Under the pieces are notes generated by a model. That model was not told where the DNA came from. It worked only from the letters and a program-made list of their open reading frames with translations, and ran no database searches. A program made the position numbers and the translations under genes. From positions 14,415 through 78,414 of the forward strand of contig BQKZ01002174.1 in assembly GCA_036244855.1 (NCBI GenBank): a DNA stretch of 64,000 nt, written 5' to 3'. Below, piece after piece: positions 24,348 through 36,260 of the stretch; within the stretch, counting starts at the first letter, position 1, and every line of letters begins with the position of its first letter. This DNA comes from Temnopleurus reevesii. Its lineage: Eukaryota > Echinodermata > Echinoidea > Temnopleuroida > Temnopleuridae.

Positions 24348-24600
24348 AGTCAAACCTGTCTATAGTGGCCACTGTGTATAGAGACCACCTGTCTATAGTG
24401 GCCACTTAAATTGATTCCCTCCAGGTGAAAATGCATGTTATAGAACCTGTCTATAGAGGCCACCTGTCTACAGTGGCCACTTAAGTCGATTCCCTCCAGG
24501 TGAAAATGCATGTTATAGAACCTGTCTATAGAGTCCACCTGTCTACAGTAGCCACTTTTTCTGTTTCCCTTGGGGTGGCCTCTGTAGATAGGTTTGACTT
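24348..24600. mobile_element. foldback element with internal tandem repeat
   Basis: Termini AGTCAAACCTGTCTATA and CTGTAGATAGGTTTGACT are complementary. The interior has about two and a half copies of a unit near 83 nt, with CCTGTCTATAGWGGCCACCT and GATTCCCTCCAGGTGAAAAT. It was noticed once in the window. Confidence 0.75.
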
Positions 24601-25269
24601 TATTAGTAAAAAGACTATCGCCAAAATCCCTGTTTCTGTAAAGCTTGTTATAATATTTACAATGAATCAGCACACATAATCTATTTCATTTATTTCATTT
24701 TTTTTTATTTACTCATATATTCATTCCTTTATTCATATAAGATAACCACATCAGTACTTGTGTACCGTTTTCCAGCTGGGTTTCTATACAAATATATACA
24801 AATACATCACAAAAACTAAACGTATTCCGGAAGAAAAATAACATAAATAAAATATTGTTTGAGCGCTATAATGGACAATGAAGAGAAAGAAAATACTATT
24901 TGAAATATGAACATAAAAGAGTCTTGTATATTAACATTAAAGAACCGTATTTCATCGTATGATAATGATATCAATATATAATATATAATATGTTATATAA
25001 TGATTATATGGCAAAGGCTTACATAGAATAGGATTAAAAATGAGACTGTAAGTGTTAAAATTCCCTTGAATACATTGTTTAACAACATTTTGGTTGAACT
25101 TATAGGAAGGCACTGTTGCAATTCATGTAATTGGTTCCCACCCACTCCCCAGTGATATAACGTAGGTGCCCCGCAATATCATTAAAATTGGGACTTGCAA
25201 GAGCCTGCCAACTGAGCATAATCTGATCATGGTATGTGGAAACGGTGAAGCGTACGCATTGTGAAAAAA

Positions 25270-25275
25270 ATATCT
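25270..25275 (-). terminator. candidate variant poly(A) signal of the SM50-type exon
   Basis: The minus strand reads CGTGATAAAGATATTTT, about 460 nt after the stop. It matches the AATAAAGATA context of the sister exons except for GATAAA in place of AATAAA. No canonical hexamer was found nearer, apart from the one that overlaps the stop codon. Confidence 0.35.
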
Positions 25276-25736
25276 TTATCACGAAATAGTACATGTTTAG
25301 CAATGGAACAGGAAAAAAAAAGGAAGAACTTATCGGTTGTTAACTGTTGCAAGTTCAATACTTCCCCCCCCCCCCCATGCTGTTCATACACATTCACATT
25401 CACTGACAGAAATATGATATATATAATTTATAAAAGTATCATTTATATCTACATTTCAATTGTTGAATGAGGAATTTACATTCTCTGATATAAAGACGTT
25501 CACATAGCCATTCCCAAATTGACATGCCTTTTCATTGAGTCCATTGATCAAACACATCCCTTCGTTTTCTTCTAGACACTATTATACTGTTGATTACATT
25601 CTGCGTTGAGGGCGCCCTATGACATTTCACTTCTCACCAAAGTTCCAGTGAGGTTGCCTTTACCTCAAATAGATTCCAAAAACGAAAATGTCTTTTCTAA
25701 AAATCTAATGAAAATTTCAGTTCAGTCTCAATCAGT

Positions 25737-27423
25737 TTATTTTGCCACGTCCGCAGCGGCTTTCTCTGCAGCTGTATTGTCTGCAGCAGCAATCTCTGCA
25801 ACGGGGGCCTCGGCGGCCTCAACGGTTTCAACTGCAGCAGGTTCCGCTGCTTCTTGAAGCATACGAGGTCGGTTAAATCTAGGATTCTGGGGGTTCTGGG
25901 GGTTATTTGGGTTTGGGTTGTTTGGGTTATTTGGATTGTTGGGATTTGGGTTATTTGGATTAACGCCCACTCCAGGTCGACCACCGACACCAGGCTGGCC
26001 CGGTCGGCCACCTACTCCGGGTTGTCCAGGTCGGCCACCTACGCCTGGCTGTTGTCCACCAACACCTGGCCGGTTACCCCATCCTGGCTGTTGTCCACCC
26101 ATACCAGGTCGGCCACCAACACCAGGTTGCTGTCCGCCCATGCCAGGTCGGCCACCCATGCCGGGTTGTTGTCCACCTACACCTGGTTGGTTACCCCAAC
26201 CTGGTTGCTGTCCACCCATACCCGGTCGACCTCCAACACCAGGTTGCTGTCCGCCCATGCCCGGTCGGTTACCCCAGCCAGGTTGTTGGCCACCCATGCC
26301 TGGTCGGCCACCAACACCTGGTTGGTTACCCCAACCTGGTTGCTGGCCACCCATGCCCGGTCGGCCACCAACACCTGGCTGTTGTCCGCCCATACCCGGT
26401 CGGTTACCCCATCCTGGTTGCTGACCACCCATTCCTGGTCGGCCACCAACACCTGGCTGCTGTCCGCCCATGCCCGGTCGGTTACCCCATCCTGGTTGCT
26501 GACCACCCATGCCTGGTCGGCCACCAACACCTGGCTGCTGTCCGCCCATGCCCGGTCGGTTACCCCATCCTGGTTGCTGACCACCCATACCCGGTCGGCC
26601 ACCAACGCCTGGCTGTTGTCCGCCCATTCCCGGTTGGTTGCCCCACCCTGGCTGCTGTCCGCCTACACCCGGTCGGTTACCGCCCCATCCTGGCTGCTGT
26701 CCACCCATGCCTGGTCGGTTGCCGCCCCAACCTGGCTGTTGTCCGCCTACACCTGGTCGGTTGCCGCCCCATCCTGGCTGTTGTCCACCCATGCCTGGTC
26801 GGTTACCGCCCCACCCTGGCTGCTGTCGTCCTCCCATCCCTGGACGTCCTCCCATTCCTGGTTGCCAGCCCTGGCCTGGTCGTCCACCGAACCCAGGGTT
26901 ATTGAAGCCCGGTCCTTGACCCTGCATCCGACTATTTCCTGAGGGAACTTCACAAACGAAAGCACGCATCTGTGTTACGGGCTGAAGAGTCCACTGTGGT
27001 CCTGCACCTACTGGAATCTGTCGTCCACCGGGACCTTGTCTCACTTGTGGTTGCTGACGAGCCATGACTGGAGCCGATCCGGGAGGTCTTGCGTACGGAT
27101 TGCGCTGATTGACGGGCCAGCCAGCACCTCCTGCTCCTGGTCTTCCAGCTCCTGCGCCAGGATTAAAGGCCTGGAATCCGTTCGGGAAAGCTGGCGTGCC
27201 ATCCTCCCAGAAATGAGGATCCATGTTGTTCCAGCCGAGCCAGATCTCGTTCTCCATCTGGTTGTCCTGAGAGAAGCTAGCCACCAGGTTGTAGACATCC
27301 ATATTCTCTGCAGCAGAACCGATGGAAGCAACGGCTCCCATCCTTGCGGGTCCGGCGCCACAAGGGGTAACCATTTCGCAGAACTCTGACGCCATCTTGT
27401 ACGGCACACGCATGTTGAAGTAT
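25737..27423 (-). CDS. SM50: SM50-type spicule matrix protein, terminal exon 2b
   Basis: This is the main spicule matrix protein of the cluster, secreted by skeletogenic cells and occluded in calcite (family knowledge). The phase-2 acceptor CCATCCAG before ATACTTCAAC joins the 37547-37653 exon to give 597 residues. The CTLD spans about 21-194, with [38 protein letters not shown] at 97-101, [12 protein letters not shown] and FVCEV at 191-195; no sugar-binding triplet is seen. Residues of roughly 205-521 are a tandem array of [13 protein letters not shown] and [13 protein letters not shown] modules, the 13-residue SM50-type repeat. NPNNPN repeats and [10 protein letters not shown] follow. The protein then ends in an extra acidic Ala/Glu/Val-rich tail of about 37 residues that the sister exons lack. 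The stop overlaps AATAAA. Repeat number is likely polymorphic, and the repeats create long antisense open frames that are not genes. Confidence 0.93.
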
Positions 27424-28091
27424 CTGGATGGAAACAAAAGTTGGCATGAGGGTCAGAGTAGAAAAATATTTCTGTTAAGCCATTAGCGACTGGGGCTGGT
27501 AAATACCTGCACAAAGTCTATGAAAATTGCAGAATTTGGAATTCTATGTTTTACACTTTTGATAGCTTAACATCAAGAGGATAAAATTATAGACACTTTT
27601 AAGTGTCATTGGTAGCAGAAATCGAAAAACAGTTTTCTTATTAAGTTCAGCACACTGAATTGGAACATTTTCAAGAACAAAACAAAAAAAAACGGCCAAT
27701 TTCCACGGTAAAATTTTGGACGAGATAATGAAATTCGAGACTTTAGGGGCAAAGTTCATGACCTAGGAGACAACGTTTGTGACCTCACACGAAAATGTTA
27801 TGACCTATGACACGCACCTTGCATCCTGTGGATGTGAATTACAATCTACGGTCATGACTCCCGTGACCAGTGCCACACGAATAATTATCAACAACGGACG
27901 TAAGGAAATTGCAACCTGGGTCACAAACCTCACGTCTTAGGTTTGGAGATACAACATTAACGTCATGTGGTTGCGAACATTTAGTCCAAAGTCACAAACG
28001 TTTGTGTCCTTGGTCAAGACCGTTTATCAATATATCGAGATCTTTACTTTCATCATTGTGAGAAATACATCAAGCTATAATGTCTGTTCTT
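27424..28091 (-). other. non-coding between terminal exons 2b and 2a
   Basis: No exon was seen. The acceptor of exon 2b is at the left edge. Confidence 0.5.
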
Positions 28092-28226
28092 TAAGTCCCA
28101 GTCACATAGGGCCCCAGAAGCAACACGATTCAACACGACTCTTTGTTAGCAGGCAACCAACTGTGAACTGACAAAGAGTCGTGTTGAATCGTGTTGCTTC
28201 AAGAGCCCTATGTGACCAGGACCTTA
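28092..28226. mobile_element. foldback MITE, family A
   Basis: Arms TTAAGTCCCAGTCACATAGG and its complement, with GAAGCAACACGATTCAACAC in both arms. Confidence 0.85.
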
Positions 28227-28523
28227 CCACAACATATGTAAACAAATATCATAAGAAGAGCACTTATAATTATACCAGTTAATAATAGCTGAAATATAGT
28301 TCAAAATATCAATGCACACTTGTAGATTATTTTTTTTATTTTATCATTAAGTTTATATTTTTTATAATAGACACATCACTCTACTGCAGTCCTGATTTGA
28401 ATTGTCGTGTAATGACCACTGGTCGAACAAAATATAATGATAATCCATTAGACAGTTCTATGTTAAACCCCATTCATACAAAAGCCCCGATCTATAACGA
28501 TTCATAGTCCAATTGAGTCCATC

Positions 28524-28656
28524 AGGCCCCGGTCACATAGAGGCCCGGAAGCAACGCGATTCAACACGACTCTTGGTTAATTCACAGTCAACTGCCTCAT
28601 AACATAGAATCGTGTTGAATCGTGTTGCTTATAGGGCCCTATGTGAACGGGGCTTA
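28524..28656. mobile_element. foldback MITE, family A
   Basis: Arms GGCCCCGGTCACATAG and CTATGTGAACGGGGC. It lies about 300 nt from the previous copy. Confidence 0.85.
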
Positions 28657-30940
28657 AAATATGAGTTATGCGCCCCTCTTTATTCAAGGGCAGTTAATAA
28701 GATCAAGCAGGACTCAACTGGACAAAGGAGCCGGGTTTAGCCGTATTGATAGGGGCTTCTACTTGACCGAAGCTCATGAACGATTCATGTGAAGAGAAAC
28801 AAGTGAGCTAGAAAATGGAGACAATATATAATATCGAAGCCTGTTACACTTGGAACTATTGATCATTTTCTAACATGGCTGATACATGACATTGATGGAA
28901 TGGTCTATACATCTACTCTTTCTTCTGCAGATGGATACGTAAATATATATATTCTAACCTATAGTCTACTAAAACATGCAGCAACGTAAAGAATAAGCGT
29001 GATATACATGCACATACGGTACGCGCGCGAAATTTGTTTTTCGCGAGACATTATTTGAATTTTTAGTGCACAATGACCGCATACCATTTGGGGTACGCGA
29101 CCATTGAGTGGAGTACTGACCTTGTATTTACTTGGCGAGGGAAGTTTCAGAGACCACAGAATCGTTCCATCCATTTGAGGAGACATGTAGCTGCTGGAGA
29201 GACTTGTAGACTCTTGAACAGGAACTTTGATGATATTTTACAATTGAATCTATCTAATGTGATGAAACTGCTGCACCATCTTCGCATCACCTTAGCCGTA
29301 GAACAGGAGTTTTCAACAAATCGTGAGTAATCTGTCATTATTATCTCACTTTGTTTTACTGATGTCGAATTAAATCGCCGCAGTCACTTTATATATGATT
29401 TTACCGATGCTAATACGTTTGCATGAGTAATACGCATTCCTCACTTTGCAGTATCTTTTTACGTGGCGTTCGTGAAAATTAAAGCAAACTTGAATGCAGA
29501 TTTTGTAAGATCAAATTTACTGCATGATAAAACATATTGTATTCTGATGCAAATCACACTAGATTTTGAGACGGTGGTTTAACAATGAGTACATAAAGTA
29601 TGGTAGAACTGACCTGGAGTGAGGAAAAAAGTACTACTTGCACACGCATAAACACATCGAATCGTAAATACACTTCGAACCTGGCCGACAAAGAAATCAG
29701 ACAAAATTACCAACTTTCATGAAAAAGCATCCCTTCTTCATTTTCTTCTTAGACATGATTTATATGCAAGAAAAAAGAGTTGATTATTTCATCCCATACT
29801 TTTGTCCGTCAAGTTCATTGTGATTTATTCACTTCGTAGAAAGTTCTTGAATAATGAGCTCCCGCACGACGTGACGACGCTGTTTAAAATAAAGCAAAAG
29901 TGCTATTTAATCTCTGTTAATCACCGTAATTACGCCACAATCAATGAGAGAAATAACAAACACAAGTTTGGCAATTAAATCTGCTCTTCATCACTTTATT
30001 GTGATCATTCAGTTCATTTTATAAAAATTGGACGTTTAATAGATCTTTACAAATCTATTTTTCAGTATACAACAAAGGAAAACGTCATATTGCAGCAAGG
30101 AAATGTCTTCTTATCACATAATGGGCCGTACGAGATTTGAAGACGATCAGTCTTAGATATCAGAGGGCGCTGTTCAATGGTATTTTTCAATGCAAATTTT
30201 TGCTGCTGTTCTGATTTCCATTGTAAAATTCCTTATTGTCACCCAAAGTATTGCGGGCAAAGAAATAACTCTCAGAAAATGAGACGGCTGCTCGGAGAGT
30301 CTACAATACTGGGACAAAAAAAAAAAAACGTATATTTGATGCGCACGCCCTCTAAGTTCCAAGACTGATTATCTTTAAGCATAAAGTATACCATACATGT
30401 TCATGGACAGACATCAATTATTGCCCCTGGAATTCGAAAATATTTCATTAACAGGAAATATCAAAAGGTACATATTATTCCGTTATTCCTTAAAAAAAAC
30501 CCATGTACACAGCACACAATTTAGAAAACACTCGTATTGTCAAATAGAGCCCCCCCCCCCCCCCAAAAAAAAAGAGAAAAAAATAACACGTTTTTAAAAT
30601 ACTTAATTGAAGCGGATTTAGCAACTTTCCTCGGGATACATTTTCGATATTACAACTGATCAGATATTTTAGAAATTTAATTAAGATATTGCATTAAGGT
30701 GTGACATTTTCCGGTGCCTATATGGTCTGATAATTTTTCAAAACACTTGCTTATTTATCTGCTTATGTCTGATAACAGTGATTGATCAATCAAAAGCTCT
30801 TGGCGATTGCACAATACCGATCTAATACAAGTTGCTAATGCTCAGAGGAAGATTTCCGTCACTAGACGAAGATACGGCCACAATTGTCATTCTTAGATGT
30901 CTTTTTAGTGTTTCTAGAAAAAATAAATTTTAGTTCATCC
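28657..30940. other. no gene seen
   Basis: AT-rich intergenic/intronic DNA. Poly-C/poly-A runs lie near 30549-30575. Small open frames near 29.0-29.3 kb and 30.2-30.4 kb show no recognisable motif. Confidence 0.5.
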
Positions 30941-30946
30941 TTTATT
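30941..30946 (-). terminator. candidate poly(A) signal of the 31171-32266 terminal exon
   Basis: The minus strand reads AAAATAAAGGATGAAC about 225 nt after the stop. It resembles the AATAAAGAT signals of the sister exons. Confidence 0.5.
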
Positions 30947-31170
30947 TTCAAACATTTATGCTACTAATACGAGAAACTATTCGACAAATAGGTTAGATAT
31001 CAAATCGGGGTATTAGTCGTCTTGAATTTGAAATTGGTCTTAGAAAGGAGTGGCTCATACAGCTACATAGTTCATGTTTGGCACACATCATTTCGGCAGT
31101 ATCCACTGGACTTTGACGCTAGTTCTTGAACATTAAAGATTCCGTAAGTGTTCGTTGACTTAAAGTTCGA

Positions 31171-32266
31171 TTAAAAAGGTGTATTCGGGCGGTTGGGCTG
31201 GTTTGGTTGACCGGGGCGGTTAGGCTGGTTGGGTTGGCCGGGGCGGTTCGGCTGGTTTGGTTGGCCTGGCCTGTTGGGTTGATTCGGCTGACCGGGGCGG
31301 TTGGGTACGTTGGGTTGGCCTGGCCGGTTAGGGATGTTGGGTTGACCAGGGCGATTAGGATTATTCGGTTGACCGGGGCGGTTGGGGTTGTTCGGCTGTC
31401 CAGGTCGGTTAGGATTGTTCGGTTGCCCCGGTCGGTTAGGGTTATTAGGACCGTATGGTGGCCTGTTTGGAGTAGTAGGCTGTCCAGGCCTGTTAGGCTG
31501 GTTAGGTCCAAATCCTGGCCTGTTAGGCTGGTTAGGTCCAAATCCTGGGTTGTTCGGTTGGTTGGGTCCAAAGCCGGGATTGTTAGGCTGGTTGGGTCCA
31601 AAGCCTGGGTTGTTAGGCTGATTCGGGCCAAAGCCTGGGTTATTTGGGCGGTTCGGGAAGTTAGGGTTGTTCGGGAAATTCGGGTTATTTGGATTATTTG
31701 GAAAGTTAGGATTATTTGGGAAATTTGGATTGTTTGGGAAGTTAGGATTATTTTGTCCACCGCGAAATGTCGAATGCGTTTTCCCGGCAGGAACCTCGCA
31801 TACAAAAGCATGTGAATGTCCCATGAGCTCCTGTTCGTACCACACTGGCCCATTCATCGGAGGCATCATCCGTCCGTTGGGCAGCCGGCGGGCCGGGATA
31901 GTCTCCCACTCTCGTCGCATCACTGGAGCGAAGGGGGTACCTTGACTCGGGTTTCGGAGGTTAGTGATGGGCCAGCCGTTGGCACCGGGAGTTCCGCTGC
32001 CGCTGACGAAGGCGGAGAAACCATGAGGATACGCCGGTGCTCCGTTCTCCCATTGGTAAGGATACATACTGTTCCATCCGAGCCATACCTCCCTATCCAT
32101 GTGGTTATCCTGCGAGAAGCTAGCTACCAGGCGGTGTATCTCAATGTTCTCCATGGGAGACTTGGGCGCTGCTAAGGAGCCCATTACCGCTGGGCCATTT
32201 CCGCATGGGGTCACCATCTCACAGAACTCACTCGCCCAGTGATATGAGAGGCGGACGTTGAAGTAC
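31171..32266 (-). CDS. spicule matrix CTLD terminal exon 2a (Asn-Pro-rich repeat)
   Basis: This is the terminal exon nearest the signal exon. The acceptor TATCCACAG before GTACTTCAACG is phase 2. Joined to 37547-37653 it gives 400 residues. The CTLD continues with RYFNVRLSYHWASEFC, TPCGNGPA, SFSQDNHMD, WLGWNSM and FVCEV at 190-194. The rest is low-complexity Asn/Pro sequence: NNPNFP units, then NNPGFGPNQP units, then RPGQPN units, ending PNRPNTPF. The GMGGQP repeats and PRMLQ end of the other exons are missing, so the tail has a different origin or has been remodelled. SM32 of Strongylocentrotus is a possible counterpart, but I do not assign the name. The CTLD again lacks C2, C3 and sugar-binding motifs. 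Antisense frames opposite the repeat are artefacts. Confidence 0.9.
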
Positions 32267-33006
32267 CTGTGGATAGAACGTAAAAATGTTGAGACAGGGG
32301 CTCGATGTATGGCAGTATGGGTTCGAAAGTTGGTCTTCAGTTGAATCCATAAATACACAATATTCTAGCAAAGTATTGACTTACAATGGTATAATGTTTT
32401 AATGATAGTTTGCACATGGCCGAAATATGAAATAATCAATCGAAATTCATTGATATCTGGTATTTCACTTCTTATGAAAGAAACAATTCGTATTAGTTGA
32501 TATCTGGTATGACAATAATTATTCTACTGAAAATCGTATTCACAAATGAAAACAAACTTTTTCATCTCAGGCTTGTGTCGGGTTGTTGAGAAAAGAAATC
32601 ACACTCTATTCTCATTTATAATGCAAATTTCGTGCATAGCTCATACATAGCTTTCATATTGAAGTATTACTTAAAGCACAGGATATCAAATGACTATTTT
32701 TGTTAATAGCCATTAGATTGCATTTGGCTTTGCCAGCTTGATTTCACTGTATATAAAGCGATTCTTACAAAGGTACATTAACTTTAAAATCTACCTGGAA
32801 TAAATTCGAATTTGATTATTCACAACAGGTATTAGCGGTGCATAAAACTTCCCATTTATGATAACTCGGTCTTCATTAGGTAAAGCTTTGGCGGCAGTGT
32901 AAAAATTAGCCAATCAGCATGAAAGACACCATCAGAGTTGCAAATGCTGACCGAGTTGCCATCGATGGCAAGCTTTATGCATACTAAAGCCAGTGTTTCA
33001 TTGATA
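32267..33006 (-). other. intron, proximal part
   Basis: Intron between the signal exon and exon 2a. No additional exon was recognised. Confidence 0.5.
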
Positions 33007-33199
33007 AACACGATACAAACTATTTCCGTAAAATAAAGTGGGTCATGGGACAATTGATCTCTACGTACTGTATTGAACTCTTTCTATTTTATGTACGCGG
33101 AGACAAAAATCACAAATTGGTTCCGATTTGAATAGAATTGCAAAGTAGTATTGAATTGGCGTTCGACTTAATTTGACGGAAATAGATTATATCGTGTTG
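33007..33199. mobile_element. foldback MITE, family B (diverged)
   Basis: Termini AACACGATACAAACTATTTC and GGAAATAGATTATATCGTGTT match family B, but the core has diverged. Confidence 0.7.
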
Positions 33200-33406
33200 C
33201 ATGTTGCAAAATATAATAAATGCATATTAATAGAAGCACTGCATGAGGAAACATGTAACAAGCACAGAACGTTTAATGCATGTGAAACTCTGATTGCAAT
33301 GATGTTGAAAGAGCACATCATGGAAATTATAACAGCACATGCAGGATATGACGAGGTAAAGGGATAAGTGTGATTGACGAGAACAAACTACGGATACACT
33401 AAGGGA

Positions 33407-33517
33407 CAAAGAAGAAGAAGAAAAAAAAAATAGAAGAAGATGAAGAAGAAGAAGAAAGAAGAAGATGAACAGTAATATCAATGATAATGATAAGAAGAAG
33501 AAGAAGAAGGATGAGAA

Positions 33518-33549
<32 letters not shown>

Positions 33550-33660
33550 ATATGATGAATAGAAGAACCGAAATACAACGAAGAATAGGAAGAACAATAA
33601 GAAAATTAAGAAAATAATAGTAATAACAATAATAATAATAATAATAACAATAGTAATAAT
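33407..33660. repeat. (GAA)n / (AAT)n microsatellite
   Basis: A purine-rich AAG/GAA tract at about 33407-33550 grades into AAT/AAC repeats to about 33670. Open frames across it are compositional. Confidence 0.9.
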
Positions 33661-34884
33661 AATAATAAAAATAACGCTAATAAAATCGATTTTTTCCTTT
33701 TGATCACAATGCACGTTAAAACTTTGTCCTCACAGCCACAAATCGATGTCTTGCCATCTTTTGATTTTCCTAATAACGGGGAATATATTAGTCAAATCTT
33801 TGTCTGATCACGAGTTATTTTTGTTTTCTTTCATCAAATTTGAACGGCTCTCTAAACTTGCACTTTTAGTTCATTAGTAAAATCATGACATAACTACTTG
33901 TTTTCTTTTTCGTGTTCCAGGTCAAGGAAAAAAATGCCGTTATCGCGCTAAAAATCTTAATGAATACCAACAATAACGACAGTTGAAATAAAAATGACTC
34001 TCTTTAAATCTCAAAACCTTAAAAAAGTAAATTCCCAAATCAATTTCAAACTACCAGGGGGGATTCATTCCGACACTTTATCGAGCATTGCTCGACAAGG
34101 GCTGTTTAAATAAATTGCTTTCATGGGTTCCAAAACATCACATTTTTCTTCGAAGTACTTTGAAAACTGCCCGACCTGCTTTTTTTTAATTGAACAATTT
34201 CTTGATTTTTGTTTGTTTCACTATTTCTTTTTTCACTCGAATTTGAAAACCAAAGCAAAATTCTAAATACACATGTAAAACACAACCTGAAAAATCATTT
34301 TAAGATGACCTTTGGCGCTATACTCCCTTCCAATTTTTATTTTCTGAATGGAGTGTGTGAGTTGTTTTGAAAATTATTAATACAAAATTATTCTTCCGGT
34401 TCATAATGATCGTTAAAATGAGGCATGGCAAGAAAATTCCACCACGCCATTAATGTAAATTTACGTGTCAGGACAGATCACGCAATCACATATACCGCCA
34501 AACGACCTGACCGGACGATAATTAATTCATTCGGAGGACAATTTGTCCGGAGGACGATTCCGCCGGCGGCAAGCGGGTTTTTGAAATTGATGAAAGGTGG
34601 CTTATGGACAATGAAAAATGTGTGCGCGTATGACGTGCGCAGTAGATGACAGGTGAACAACTGTCGTCTACCTCAACTGTCATTTGTTTGTGCATATCAG
34701 ATAAGCACTCGTGTTTTTTTTTTTTATTTTACCTCCCACAATATTGGGTCCTCCAGTTTCGAAAACTCACCAATGGCTGTGAGTACGGTCATCCCTCACT
34801 CATTTTGTTCATAGCTTGCGTTATTCAAGTTAATTTTGACCGAGTACATATTCTGGAACGGTGTGCATCTCTAGGGCATTGTCC

Positions 34885-35020
34885 TAAAGCCCTGGTCACA
34901 TAGGACCCCGGAAGAAACACGAAGCACCCAGGCTCTTTGTTAATTCACACTTAACTGCCTCAGAACAACGAGTCTGGGTGAATCGTGTTGCTTCCGGGGT
35001 CCTGTGTGACCAGGGCTTTA
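34885..35020. mobile_element. foldback MITE, family A
   Basis: Termini TAAAGCCCTGGTCACATAGG and CCTGTGTGACCAGGGCTTTA are complementary at nearly every position, making this the clearest view of the family ends. Confidence 0.9.
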
Positions 35021-35193
35021 GGGAACTTTCCTCAGAAGAAGTTACGCAGGGAAAAATATGTTCGTGTCATCAGTTTATCACTATGCGGCATTTTTCAAAT
35101 ACAGCTCCATCACTACCATTAAACAGAGGAGGAAGCGATTGGGATAATATTCTGGAAAATATAGCAAATTCAAAATCCATAGCCTGTATATAT

Positions 35194-35369
35194 AACACGA
35201 TATAAAGTATTTCCGAAAAAATAAGTCAAACGCAGACAATCGATCCGTAGGACGTGTATTCAACCGTGCAGACACAACAATGACAAGCCGGTTCCGATTT
35301 CAATGGCATTACAAAGAAGCATAGAATTTACGTTCGACATAATATTTCGGAAATAGTTTATATCGTGTT
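35194..35369. mobile_element. foldback MITE, family B
   Basis: Termini AACACGATATAAAGTATTTC and GAAATAGTTTATATCGTGTT. The core includes GTGCAGACACAACAATGACA. Confidence 0.85.
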
Positions 35370-36260
35370 ATATATGACATGAAGAAGTCAAGTGAGTGGT
35401 CAACGCTGAATATCGTATACAGGGATCGGGAGAAAATATATTCAGGACAAAGCTGAGGAATAATAGGTAAAATGCAAGCTAAAAAGGAAATAAGCATTCT
35501 TGATAAGGATAATAACAATAATAGAACATAAAGCATGGAGGGTGAACATAAAAAGCGATTTAAAGGAAACGGTATATAACAAGCAAATTGGTTAATTTGT
35601 TAAAGCCTTTTGCATTTTGGTCTCTTTTGCTGCTTGAATCATTCATGTTTGCTTGTCTTCCTTTGTCATAGACATTTTAACAATAAACTTGTTAGAAGCA
35701 TTAATAATATAACAAAATATTCGATTTACCTTTGGTGTTATCATTAAACAGAATTTTCGGGTCCTTCTGTTTGTTTTTTGATGATCATGGTGTTTGAATA
35801 ACGAATTTCCATTGAAGCACGTAGTAGACCGAGAACGGAAACGGATGATGAATTCTGTGCTAGAATCTTTAAATAACTGACCAACAGATTGATTTCTTAT
35901 CATGGCTTTAAAGTTAGTAATCTGAAAGGTTTGATTCTGCTCGAAATTTTCGCAACAGTTAAAGAAATGGTGTAGAATAGAATCGTCTATTACTAGAAGC
36001 ATTTATAAAGAGGTGAGAATTAATACATCGAACACACAAAGACAATAACGTGTAAAACGAATGTAAGAACCAATAAAAGTTTGAACACACAAAATGACAT
36101 ACATGTATAAAACATTCAACAATGAAATGGAAACTGGGGGAAAGAGTTTAGACATTAGATAAACAAATTGAAATGAAAAAGGAAAATGTATTCATACAAT
36201 AACATTAAACAACAACAAAATGAATGGAAAAATAAAGCGTGACAAAAACATTTATCTTAC

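Noticed and set aside
25086..25571. Exon-like minus strand frames (GMCLINGLNEKAC and CVRFTVSTYHDQ) after the SM50 stop
   Set aside because: They fall in or just beyond the 3' UTR of exon 2b, the second lacks an AG acceptor, and no family was recognised.
25854..26942. Long + strand open frames opposite the SM50-type exon
   Set aside because: They are antisense to a tandem repeat in a well-supported exon. Several frames stay open because the repeat unit is a multiple of three.
34425..34660. Small frames in a locally GC-richer stretch
   Set aside because: No motif, and both strands are open over the same short span.
35643..36002. 119-codon minus strand frame
   Set aside because: No signal, domain, splice context or compositional evidence. 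It is AT-rich and plausible by chance.
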